From the NCBI RefSeq assembly GCF_000006405.1, contig NW_003207677.1:151964-178423 (forward strand): a stretch of DNA of 26,460 nt. Reading direction: 5' to 3'. Positions within the stretch are counted from its first letter, which is position 1; each line of letters begins with the position of its first letter. Below, one piece after another: positions 1 through 9,018 of this stretch. The stretch is from Perkinsus marinus ATCC 50983 (Eukaryota > Perkinsozoa > Perkinsida > Perkinsidae). The translations under genes and the position numbers were made by a program. The notes under the pieces are model-generated. The model had not been told where the DNA came from, did no database searches, and saw nothing but the letters and a program-made list of their open reading frames with translations.

Positions 1-894
1 TCAAGCTATTGACGTTCTGATGACCGTCCAAACCAGGTAGGTTGTTATCATCTATTTTTCCACTGGTTGTTAGTGTTCATCATTTTTCTTAATCTCAGGA
101 CGTTCGAGTTTCAAGCCGACCGTTTCTCAGTTGATGATGGTCGTAGTGGTGACTTGAAAACAGCCCTGACCAAACTGCAGAAGGACAATCTTGGGGATAT
201 GGATCCTGACAGACTGTAAGTGCTCGCCTCGAAGTGGGAATATATTTCTGGTTTCCTCAACTGAGCTCGTCAGTTTTATAGAAATACATATACGATTTTG
301 GGGGAAAAGTGTAGAAAATTTCTACTAGAAATCCTTCTCAGAAAATTTCCATATTTTTACCAAAACATGCAGCTGACCATGTGCATATATTCTCACAGTG
401 TTGCAATAAATGTTGGCCTTCCTCGGCTGAGTCCAGGAATCTCCTTAGAGTTTGCATATGAATTCAGGCGTAAGGGTATAGAAAACAATGATAATTTCCT
501 CAATTTTCCTCGGAATTTCCACAGATGTCCCCTACACATGTAGTTGAGCATGTGCATATATTCTCACACCGGCTCCCCTACCACTCCTTGCCGTATTCTC
601 GATGATGAATATCTACACTACTCGCTCTCACCTTTTTTCATGTATGTAGATATGCATGGGTGAAGTACACTCATCCAGCTATTGTAGAGCGTCTGAGAGG
701 CATTGAAGATGCACAAGCTCTGTATGAGAAAAGAGGAGGCAAGCCCGCAGCTATATTCGAGACTTCTAAAGACAAGGAAGATGGAGTACGTTCCTCAGAT
801 CACGACAAGTTGAATATGCGCTATTCCTACCCTCTAGGTATTAGTGGAGAAGGAGGACGTGCCTGCTGATGCTGGTTTGAGGGAGCGCAAGTAG
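1..894 (+). CDS. STE24: CAAX prenyl protease (Ste24/ZMPSTE24, M48A family), C-terminal part
   Basis: Integral membrane zinc metalloprotease that trims prenylated CAAX proteins at the ER or nuclear membrane (family knowledge). Only the C-terminal ~120 residues are in the window; the HExxH active-site helix lies upstream. Exons: <1-36, 99-215, 650-785 and 838-894 (stop TAG). Seen directly: a TFEFQAD segment, which carries the E...D of the third zinc-ligand motif; ALTKLQKDNLG, matching the family's ALIKLNKDNLG; and LYAWVKYTHPAIVERL, matching the LYSMWHYSHPPLLERL block near the C-terminus. A short charged tail follows and ends in ERK. Exon phases join cleanly (AG|G, CT|A, phase 0). Introns are 62, 434 and 52 nt. 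The 434-nt intron is swollen by two tandem copies of an inverted-repeat element. The first AG acceptor (837) of the last intron keeps the frame; an alternative at 844 would stop early. Confidence 0.88.
234..567 (+). mobile_element. MITE family 1, two tandem copies inside an intron
   Basis: Copy one spans about 234-396 and copy two about 397-567. Copy one starts GTGGGAATATAT and ends ATATATTCTCAC, which are inverted repeats of each other (11 of 12). The two copies share a 5' block (TTTCCTCA..GAGCTC or its variants), an internal AAATTTCC block and the 3' block CATGTGCATATATTCTCAC. Both lie in intron 2 of the Ste24-like gene and account for nearly all its extra length. Further family members lie at 1603-1787 (reverse) and 11911-12036. 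No protein is encoded, so this is a non-autonomous element; the superfamily is not clear. The short reading frame across it has no coding character. Confidence 0.7.
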
Positions 895-1038
895 ACGTGA
901 CTGTCGAGTTATGCCTCTAGACTTGGTAGTCTTGGTCATTGTTGTTATTGTTGGGTTGTCAGTCACTCGGGAGGGAGGGAATGTGTAACAGTAGTGCTCA
1001 GCAGTTGAAGCTGCTGGTTTCCATGCGTGTTGATACTC

Positions 1039-3109
1039 ATGTCGTATGACGTCAATACGGTGAAGTCTACAGTGTTTGAGAAACTGTCAAAGTTGGACAA
1101 CGAGAGTAGCAGTAGACTGTTGCTGAAAGGCTCCCTTCCCAGCCGGAGTAGTGTGTTCGACGTTGATGCATGCCTTGAGAAAGCGAAGAAGTAACCCATG
1201 ACTCTGTCGTTGCTATTCATGGACCTCCATTATCATCAGGTGTGAGCTCCTGTCAGCTCCACAAATACGAGTACTGTGTGCGCGACTGAAGGACATTCTA
1301 GTGGAAGAGTCCAACGTCCTTCAACTACAGCCACCTGTTACTGTTGCTGGTGATGTTCATGGGTATGCATATCCACGTTGAAGATGACTAACTCATTGGG
1401 CAATCTCAGGCAGTTCCATGACGTTATCGAGCTGCTGGCTGTAGGCGGCCCTGTCCCTGATGTGAACTACCTTTTTTTGGTAAGTCGTTTTCGCACTCAC
1501 CAGCGGGTTCTCATTTCGTTCAATCCACTACCTGCTCTCATCGTCCTCAGCCTTATTACCATCATTATCATGAACTGTGTCATATAGTGTGTATTCGATG
1601 TAGGGAGAAATATACACATGGCCAACTACATCTGTTGGTGGTGACAATACGAAAAATCTGAGAGGAAATTTTGGAAAATTCTTCCTGAGCCTTATTGCCC
1701 CCCCCCCCCCCCGAATACGTATTTAAACCTCTATTATCAGTGAAAAAAACTTCAGCTGGACTGAGGAAAGCGAACAGATATATTTCGACATTGTGTGTAT
1801 TACACATCATTCGAGTTTACCATTGCTCTCAGGGGGACTATGTCGATCGAGGATCTCTGAGTGTAGAGACTATAACTCTACTATGTTGTCTTAAATTGCG
1901 CTATCCCGACCGTGTCAGCCTTCTACGTGGCAACCATGAGTCCCGACAGATCACTCAGGTGAAGTACACGTTATAATCACTCCTTGGTTATTCATCCCCT
2001 TTTTTCGAAGGTCTATGGTTTTTATGCTGAGTGCTCTCTGAAGTACAATGACGACCTGAGTGTATGGAGATCTTTCACTGACATGTTTGACTACCTTCCA
2101 GTCGCCGCTGTGGTGGGCGGGCGAACTCTAGCGGTAGACATTCCTAATCTGCCGAGAAGTTGGTATTGTCTCTTATCTAGGTTCACGGCGGGCTCTCGCC
2201 ATCAGTGCACACGTTGGACCAACTACGTCTGCTTTATCGGTTTGCTGAGATTCCCCATGAAGGCCCCCTTGCCGATATCGTCTGGTGAGGTGCTTCCCTA
2301 TTCTTGAGAAAGTTCTACTCTCGCTCAGGTCTGACCCGGACGGCTCCAGCATGCACGTACAGAGTAACAGCGCCGAGCCTGTTGTGGTTGAGGTGAGGCA
2401 AGTTCGATGACTTGAGTATAATGGACCTCAATTTCAGGAACCCAATTCATCGGTCCGCGACTACAAGGAGTTACCCTCTGGTTCCGGCTTTACAGTGTCC
2501 CCTAGAGGAGCAGGGTGAGACGGCGGCCGCCTGTTATCCTCTGTATCTATCCTAGGTATGTTTTCGGCCATGATGTCACGGTTAAATTCCTACACATGAA
2601 TGGCTTAGATCATATGGTCCGAGCCCATCAACTCTGCATGCATGTAAGTTTAACAGCAACCCTTGAGGGTCTTAAATGCGGTGGAGCTCAGGGTTACCAA
2701 GTGCTCTTCCCTGATCGGTGTGTATCAACTGTTTGGTCGGCGCCAAACTATTGCTTTCGATTCGGCAACACGGCTAGTGTGATGGAAATCTGCGAGAATG
2801 GCACTCGCAGATTTAATATTTTCGGCCCGGTGAGACGTCCACCTGCACTCTACTGTACATCATACGCTTAGCTAGGCGCCGGAAAGTTCTCGAGGGGAAA
2901 CGGAGTCAGAGACCGTTCTTGATTCCATCGCTGCCGACCTCGGTTGCCTCGATGTGGGGGCGGAAGCCTGTGTTAAAACGATAGCGGGATACTCTGAAGA
3001 TGATGATGGCAATCCCCTACAGGTGAGCTCTCTAGGCGAGTGGTTCCTTGATGAATATGTTCAGTCACCATTGGGAGCAACACGCGTCACCGAGGAGTAC
3101 TTCTTCTGA
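1039..3109 (+). CDS. PP2A-subfamily Ser/Thr protein phosphatase catalytic subunit (nearest PP6/SIT4 type)
   Basis: Metal-dependent phosphatase (PPP family). Eleven exons: 1039-1190, 1240-1362, 1410-1479, 1833-1958, 2011-2133, 2181-2284, 2329-2392, 2438-2514, 2556-2643, 2692-2829, 2876-3109; 432 aa if a possible 42-nt in-frame intron (3023-3064) is retained. All catalytic signatures are present in order: GDVHG, GDYVDRG, RGNHES, VHGGLSP, WSDPD, SPRGAG, RAHQL and [18 protein letters not shown] and the following GN.ASVM resemble PP6 more than PP2A. The start (MSYDVN) gives a ~50-residue N-terminal extension over the ~305-aa family length. Two extra segments are odd: about 25 residues between SDPD and SPRGAG, and an acidic stretch of ~55 residues before the tail. 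The protein ends TEEYFF where PP2A/PP4/PP6 end in .YFL. Introns are 41-52 nt except the 353-nt intron 3, which holds a MITE. Confidence 0.88.
1603..1787 (-). mobile_element. MITE family 1, reverse copy inside a phosphatase intron
   Basis: Reverse-strand copy of the element seen at 234-567. Read on the minus strand it begins near GAAATATATCTGTTCGC, has TTTCCTCAGTCCAGCTGA and TTCCAAAATTTCC blocks, and ends in GATGTAGTTGGCCATGTG followed by ATATTTCTCC. It contains a run of 15 C (1698-1712) not seen in the other copies. It lies wholly within intron 3 (1480-1832) of the phosphatase gene and explains why that intron is ~350 nt while its neighbours are ~45 nt. It is diverged, so it is probably an old insertion. 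Confidence 0.6.
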
Positions 3110-3871
3110 ACTCTGCTCATACCGTCTCTAAGTACCGTATTCGTGTTACATTCGTGATATTCTCGAAAGCTCATCTTGCGTTAGTCACATCCCTAGCGAG
3201 CCGGTGGACGCTCTCGCTGTGTTGTCAAATACCTTTGACAACCACAAGAATTGGTGACACCAACAAGATCACTCAGTTGTCCTCCGATACATTTGACAAT
3301 CTCCCTAATTGGAGCCCTAATTTCGCTGGACTGCGGCATTCGCTTAATGCTTGATTACTCAAGCCTGAACCCCTTTATTGAGTAACAACTATGACGCTCT
3401 AGCTAAAAATCATACAAAAAGTTTACGACTATCGAACGATCAGTTTATCAACTTTCACATTATGTATTTCACACTGTACACGGGTAGATTGCAGCGGTAT
3501 TATTTCGTGTGATACCAAAAGCCACAATGCTTTCATTACTGTCTTGCAGCAAGACTCTTGCGTCACGCCTCGACTCCACTACCTCGCCATTGGCAGTGAA
3601 CTCTTAAACTCAAGACCATGAATCAATAAAAATACTTCTCAACCTTGTCCCCATAGAGCACAGTAGTGATATGTATGCTCTACACACTTCGACTACTCGC
3701 AATCGAGAAATCTCGAGACTAGCGAACAAGTAAAGTAGCTACAAGAACCATCCAAATGAACAAATGTCCAAGATGAGACAAGAAAGTACACACGATATAT
3801 ACCACCATCTTGGCGGGCTGTACTCTATAGCAAAAATATACATTGGCTTTGACAGCTAATCAGCATCGGCA
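3110..3871. other. Convergent intergenic region with a short degenerate duplication
   Basis: Between the ends of the phosphatase gene (+) and the FMRP-like gene (-). I see no convincing gene. At ~3228-3260 and ~3288-3320 there is an imperfect direct repeat built on TTTGACAAC and AATTGG, which would read as two similar NTFDN/DTFDN peptides in different frames. It may be a decayed coding remnant or chance. The rest is A/T-rich and holds the 3' ends of both flanking transcripts. Confidence 0.4.
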
Positions 3872-5825
3872 TCAGCTAGCAACCGATGGTGCCGCTATGT
3901 CCTTCTTCACTTGGACCCACTTCTTAGCACTAGAAGCAGTATTTCGCTGACCAACCGACCCTTTCCGTCGGTCGGGCCAGCCGGCACCCGCTGAGTTCGT
4001 AGAATCAGAGGATCCACTTCCTCTACTTCGCCCTTTACCACCACCACCCTTGCCTTTCCCTTTACCTTTACCTGAGAAGAATTCATACCCATCCTAATGC
4101 GGTGATGTCGCTTACCTTTGCCCTTTCCTCTTCGCTGATAATCGGGTACATCATTTAGCCGATAAAACTCGTCACCGAGCTCTCTAGACTCCTTAGCCAT
4201 ATCTTCAAACACGTCGTGATACTGTAGATGACTGTCAAGCAACAACTTGGCGTCATCCAGATCCTGTCTCCTCCCACAGAGGACTAGACAGGGAGAATGC
4301 GATGTGTCTTCCAGCCTTGCATAGTTTAGGTTAGCAGAGTCTGCGATCTCATGCAGAGTTGCAAACCGACGGCCAATAACCCAACCAATGCAGTCTTGTG
4401 GTATCGGATACCTACAACAGTCGGTCAAACGGCGTCGGAGACAAGAAAATAAACAGGTGCTGTCCTTGTTATCACCTCTCAACGAGGTACTCGAGTTCGG
4501 CTCTAGCCTTATTAACAGCTTCTACTGATGGACCGTATATGACCACCCTCCTCGATTGAGGATCTCTAGCAGTGCCCTTGTCAGCTACATTCACCTCCAC
4601 GCCATAGTCTTTGATAACCCGACTGATGTGAGCCCCGTTCTTGCCAATCATAACGCCGACCAAATCTGCATCGATATTGAAAGTAGTCGACTCCTGGCTT
4701 TCCAACTTCTCACGACGAGATGACAGTGCCTGAAGTACTCCACATCATCACAGCCATCGTGGCGAAGGCTGCTAATACGTCGAGCATCGCTTGCCGCTTC
4801 TCGTGGAAGCTCTGGATGTCCTTCTGGTGCTTCACGTGAACATCGAGTAGTAGCTTAGCGCGGTGAAGGTCACGCTGACTTCCCACTAGAGTAACCGAAG
4901 GACCACTCTTTGGATCGGCTCGAGGCGTTACCTGATCAAGGAGCAACTCGATCCCATACCACAAATCCGCCACATCATGAGTCACCTTAAGAAGGCCGGA
5001 CTTGATCGCTACTTGATTGAGGCAGCCTTGACCATCATCACTCATTATCCAATCGGCGAGGACCCTCGGGACCTGGACAGTCTCTGAACTTAAGTCCGTC
5101 AAGTTCGTAGGACCTATTAATATCTACTATCACAACCTTAAACGCTGAATGACCCCATCTTACTAAAACTCCCACCAGAGTCACTTCCGTCCATATGATG
5201 CCCGACGGGCCGACGAAGGTTCCCTCGCTCCACGATAATAGGCTCATGTAAGTCGGTGTTTTTGACATAGAAAAATTCATCAGCTCGAATGCTGACGATC
5301 TCGCCACTCCACCAACTAGCGGGAGCATGTGCCGTAGCCGGGGATCGAACCTGGGACCATTCGATTACCCCATACAGGATGCTACTCGTCCTACCTCGAC
5401 TGTATCCCCCACCTCAGGCCTGTAGTCATATGCATTGCTGAGCGCCTTGCTGGTCAAGGGAGGCACTAATCGTGCCTAAAAGTCATCCTTCCATATTTCA
5501 TTGATGCGTTCCGAATCCTTACCTCTGACATTGGCACTGTCTTTGGAGCCCATATGTCATCTTGGAAAGCAACTGTGATCTAAGAATGGAGACCTACGAG
5601 CGCCCCCAGCAGAAACTATACTCACCATTTTCCTAGCCACGTCTACGTCTCCTAAATACCCTTCAAACCTGATACCACACCTTGGGGAACTTCTACTACT
5701 GATGCATTACAGTACCATTTCTGTGGCGCACTTTGATCCTTGATTTCAACGAGGGGAGAATAGCGATGAACACTATCTCGATCAAGGCCCGACAGTGTAG
5801 ACGGGGTGCTACACTCCACAGCCAT
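3872..5825 (-). CDS. FMR1-like: FMRP/FXR-family RNA-binding protein (Agenet1-Agenet2-KH0-KH1-KH2, basic tail)
   Basis: Nine exons on the minus strand (high to low): 5825-5716, 5668-5622, 5572-5523, 5475-5395, 5350-5164, 5113-4779, 4729-4476, 4411-4116, 4071-3872; 519 aa, all phases consistent, introns 44-64 nt. N-terminus: SPLVEIKDQSAPQKWFEGYL then VIAFQDDIWAPKTVPMSE, matching FMRP Agenet 1 (LVEVRGSNGAFYKAFV, ITVAFENNWQPDRQIPF). Agenet 2: VGDTVEV...SWWSGEIVSI...FFYVKN, matching ESDEVEV...WWLAKV...GEFYVIEY. KH0 ends SQRDLHRAKLLLDVHVKHQK, leading into KH1 (DLVGVMIGKNGAHI, canonical GKNG loop). KH2 (CIGWVIGRRFATLHEIA) ends GRRQDLDDAKLLLDSHLQYH, like FMRP TKDSIANATVLLDYHLNYL. The tail is Gly/Lys-rich, perhaps in place of the RGG box. 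In animals this family binds mRNA and represses translation in cytoplasmic RNPs; the role here is inferred. KH2 has GRRF instead of GxxG, so its RNA contact may be altered. Confidence 0.87.
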
Positions 5826-6105
5826 TGTTAAGTATTAATATCAAAACAAGATGATCAGATGATGACAGTAATAACACAAAACCCAAACGCCCTACATATT
5901 CAATTCAATCGCGGACCCAATCAGGCAGGGCCAGCAGTAGAGATGCCACGCCTCGTCATACCGCGCCATATCGCAACGCAAGCTAGCGTTGAACATTGGT
6001 CGTGCGACGACGATCCGACGGTGCATGCACATCTTGCGCACTTGCATAACCTTGCATTTCCTCAACGGCCCGATGTTTCGTGCTTGAAACTATCTCGAAG
6101 TCATG
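5826..6105. other. Upstream region of the FMRP-like gene
   Basis: About 280 bp between the FMRP-like start codon and the inverted-repeat element at 6106. It must hold the promoter of that minus-strand gene, but I recognise no specific element and no convincing gene. A reading frame of ~98 codons runs across it into the repeats; its composition does not look coding. Confidence 0.4.
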
Positions 6106-6802
6106 CGGGGTGTTCAGAGAATTCCGCCGGAATGCGTTCCAGAAAGTATTCTTAGAATCGATTCTCAGAATCGATTCCTGGATTGTGTTCAGAGGATTCC
6201 ATTCCCAAATATTCCGGAATGTATTCTGGAATCGATTCCGAAACGCGTTCAACGAATCCCGCTCTCAGAATGAGTTCTCAGAATCTATTCTGGAATGAAA
6301 ACCTTAATTTTTCGTAACTTGTAACTCTTCGCTCCGCCCACAAACTGAACTTCCTTCGCCCGCAAGCGAAGGCGGAACTTAGTGACTTCAGGCAAGCTGA
6401 GCAAGGAAGATGAAGTGATCAAGATTAAGTTGATTAACATATATTTTACATTGCGTATTCGTTATACTAATGTCATCGAGGCTTGAGTACAAGTCCGCTC
6501 GAGGAAAATCATGGGACTTTGTACAAAACGAGTTCCATGACTTGTGCGAATCTGTTGATTTGTTGTCGAACGTGGTAGCCTTCCGCGCGCCACAAAATTC
6601 TCGGAAAGGAATTTTCGCATTCTGAGATTTCGCTTTCTGGAACGTGTTTCAGAATGCATTCTAAAGTTTTCTGAACACGTTCGGAATCTATTCTGGAACG
6701 CATTCCAGAATGTGTTTGGGGGGCTGTTCTCTGAACGCGATTTTGGTGTTTTGCATTCTGGAATGCGTTCTGAGTTTCGGAATGGGTTCTCTGAACACCC
6801 CG
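6106..6802. mobile_element. Foldback-type inverted-repeat DNA element with repeat-filled arms
   Basis: The left end reads CGGGGTGTTCAGAGAA and the right end is its inverted complement, TTCTCTGAACACCCCG. Flanks show ATG immediately outside both ends, consistent with a 3-bp target duplication. Each ~195-bp arm (6106-6298 and ~6605-6802) is packed with GAAT/ATTC half-sites, often as palindromes (AGAATCGATTCT, TTCTGGAATGCGTTC). The ~300-bp centre carries a CCTTCGC/GCGAAGG hairpin and no recognisable transposase. It looks like a non-autonomous DNA transposon. The 3-bp duplication and GGGG.GTTC ends recall PIF/Harbinger-type elements, but that placement is a guess. Short reading frames within the arms are repeat artefacts. 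Confidence 0.7.
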
Positions 6803-7306
6803 ATGGTTTCAATGACGACTGCGATGCCGCAAGTTCGCGGAGCTGACTTTCCCACACCTTCTAGCGCTCCTAGCCTGGCCTCATCTTGTGAGAAGCTCCA
6901 GAGAGATGAAATACATAAACCAACTTCATATTGTGGTACAATTTAGTTCCAATTTTGAATTCATATCTACATATGTGATGTAGAGTAAAATGTACGAGTA
7001 CAGTAACGCGAGTGGTGACACTGACTCAATCGTCCCCGAACTGGTCATCAAAAACATCGAAACTGATTATCGACATGCCCTGTGCATTGACACTAGTAAC
7101 GCCGCGCCTCTTCGGAATCCCCGATGGAGCTCAACGATGATAATAGTGAGGATTAGCCTCTAGCCTCGACGTTATTATCTACGGACTCCTCACAAGGCAC
7201 GTCGGGGAGGTGCTCTTCACAGCAATCTCTGAGCAAGGTCAATGATAAACCTCGATTACTGTCGGCTACTTATTCTTCTTGCTTGACGCGTCTCTGAGGT
7301 GCGTCT
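6803..7306. other. Intergenic region
   Basis: About 500 bp between the inverted-repeat element and the 3' end of the coiled-coil gene. I see no supported gene, RNA or repeat. Part of it is probably the 3' untranslated region of the minus-strand gene that ends at 7307. Confidence 0.35.
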
Positions 7307-8576
7307 TTACCACCCAAAGTCGATGGTTCTGAAGCACAACGCCAATACGCGGGCTGACCAATCCTTCCTATGCTCGCCTGTGACGTCATTATGTTCGCGT
7401 GTGTTGTTAGTTTCCTCGGCATTTTCATCATCATCCCAACTAGGCAACGGTGGCAATGTCGATACGAGCCCATCAACAACCTGAGCTCCTCCTTAACCGA
7501 ATCAGAAGTAACAATAAAGCGACCTGTGAAGGAACGACTGAGTTCCTAGCAGAGAGTGAGAGGTCATCTGCTGCTTCCTGGATCGCCTCCACCGAAGCGT
7601 TGCTGACCTTCAGCTGAGCCTGGCAATAGTCACAATGAGAAATAAATTCCACACCGAGACGAAATACTTGCAACTCTTGAAGTATTGTCAGCAACTTAGC
7701 GGAGTATTCTATCAATTGGCCGTTGCGCTTCGTTAGTCGATTGCGGCTCCAACACGCTCGCTTGCGTATCTTCTCCGCATCCAATCTCCTTTGCAGCACC
7801 GCACAGCGAAGATTATCTATAGTCTTCACAAGAAGAACAATACCTCAGCAGCAGCGAGCATTAACCAGGAGGACCATACACGTTGCATTTGCGATATCTG
7901 CTTTGCTCGATCCTGCAGAGTCGCATCCATCGCTTTATTCTGTTCGACTGTCTGCTCTCGACGAACGGACAAATCTCGCACTTTGGCCTGTAACCTATAC
8001 CACGCCACCGACAAATCATTCGTCGATTCCTCACAGTCTACCTGCCAGCCTCGGCTCTATACCTCTCCCTAGAGGCCAACACTGTATCGAAATCACTAGC
8101 AGTAGGTGTCTGTTCAGATCCTCTCGGGCTGATCATAGGCACGAGAACTCACGAAGCGCAGCATAAGGCATGCCATAAGGCGACGGAGGGGCGAGATCTT
8201 AGAGGTTACTTACATTCCTTCTACTATCCGTGGGGACCTATCCCGGACCTCTAATTCCGGCTCCGCGTTTGGTGTTGTTTCCTGAGTAAAGCCACTCTCA
8301 ACCATCCATCCCACTAACGTGGGGCCTAACCTCAGCTTCAACTGCTGCATTGACATCCCTATTGAACTGCAGTGAAATCACAGGCCTAGTGGCGGCCATT
8401 TCTCCCTCTTCTTCTGATCGGCCCTCTGAATAGTCGACACCCTCATCGTCAGCTTCAGCTAGTAAACGTCGTCTTTCCCGTGCCATACAGGAGGTGCATG
8501 GCCGTTCGCTCCGGGTGGCTACTATTCTAGCGCATCGGGGACACTTCTTCACTATACGTTTCTTCTTAGGAGCCAT
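7307..8576 (-). CDS. Unrecognised protein: N-terminal zinc-ribbon-like motif plus long coiled coil
   Basis: Six exons on the minus strand: 8576-8331, 8281-8214, 8128-8042, 7994-7882, 7816-7524, 7480-7307; 326 aa, phases consistent, introns 43-85 nt. The N-terminus is very basic (MAPKKKRIVKK), followed by CPRC-x12-CTSC, a likely zinc-binding knuckle pair, and a basic MARERRRLL stretch. An acidic linker then leads to a coiled-coil region of about 140 residues (LQAKVRDLSVRREQTVEQ through CAVLQRRLDAEKIRKRA and beyond), and an acidic C-terminal segment (SWDDDENAEE). I do not recognise the family. The basic start and Cys pairs hint at nucleic-acid or protein binding; this is inference. The junction between exons 4 and 5 is the least certain; the acceptor at 7817 was chosen because it keeps the frame to the next intron. 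Confidence 0.65.
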
Positions 8577-8743
8577 TGATAGTCGAAGACATTGTGAACG
8601 AAACTCGAGAGCTCACAGTTGGCCCGTTGGTGCTCACATAATTTATATAAAGGCAACAGTTGAGATCAGTACTCTTATACAACAACACGAGAGGATGAAA
8701 TCAGCGGATAACAACATCAACAAAATATCAATCGCGGAGTACT

Positions 8744-9018
8744 AACTTGTTGATTCGAGCCTTCAAGACCTCCAATGCTGTCGCCTTTATAGCAAACGCA
8801 ATGCAACAGTCGGTCAGAAAATAGAAGATCACTATGATCATCACTACACACAGTGGCTGCCGTAATAGTCCTCCTAGGAGGCAGTGTATGAACTTGTTAA
8901 CTCGAGCCTTCAAAACCTCCCATACTGTCGCCCTTATAGCGAACGCAATGCAACAGTCTGTCAGAAAATAGAGAAATCATCATTTTCACGCACTAAAGCC
9001 GCCGTGATAGTCTTCAGT
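8744..9018 (-). repeat. Tandem duplication of the 3' end of the OSBS-like gene
   Basis: Two ~130-bp units, about 8744-8874 and 8891-9018, with a 147-bp offset. Shared blocks include CGAGCCTTCAA, ACGCAATGCAACAGTC and GTCAGAAAATAGA. The right-hand unit contains the last ~18 codons and stop of the OSBS-like gene; the left-hand unit is a diverged second copy lying just downstream of that stop. In the left copy the reading frame is shifted, so it does not restore a second C-terminus. The direction of duplication (coding end outward) is inferred. Confidence 0.75.

Noticed and set aside
298-543. Short plus-strand reading frame in the first intron region
   Set aside because: It lies wholly within two copies of a MITE inside an intron and has no coding character.
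3154-3354. 66-codon plus-strand frame after the phosphatase
   Set aside because: No homology or splice link that extends the phosphatase past its convincing EEYFF end; only a weak internal repeat.
5331-5338. CCGTAGCC, as in the dinoflagellate/Perkinsus spliced leader
   Set aside because: Only eight bases match and the rest of the leader is absent; it lies in a coding exon.
5331-5420. tRNA-like sequence on the minus strand with a GGTTCGATCC box
   Set aside because: No acceptor stem or anticodon arm pairs properly, and the stretch is explained by an Agenet-2 exon junction of the FMRP-like gene (intron 5351-5394).
6106-6802. Heat-shock-element array (GAA/TTC repeats)
   Set aside because: Half-site spacing is not the two-base nGAAnnTTCn pattern; the repeats are the arms of an inverted-repeat element.
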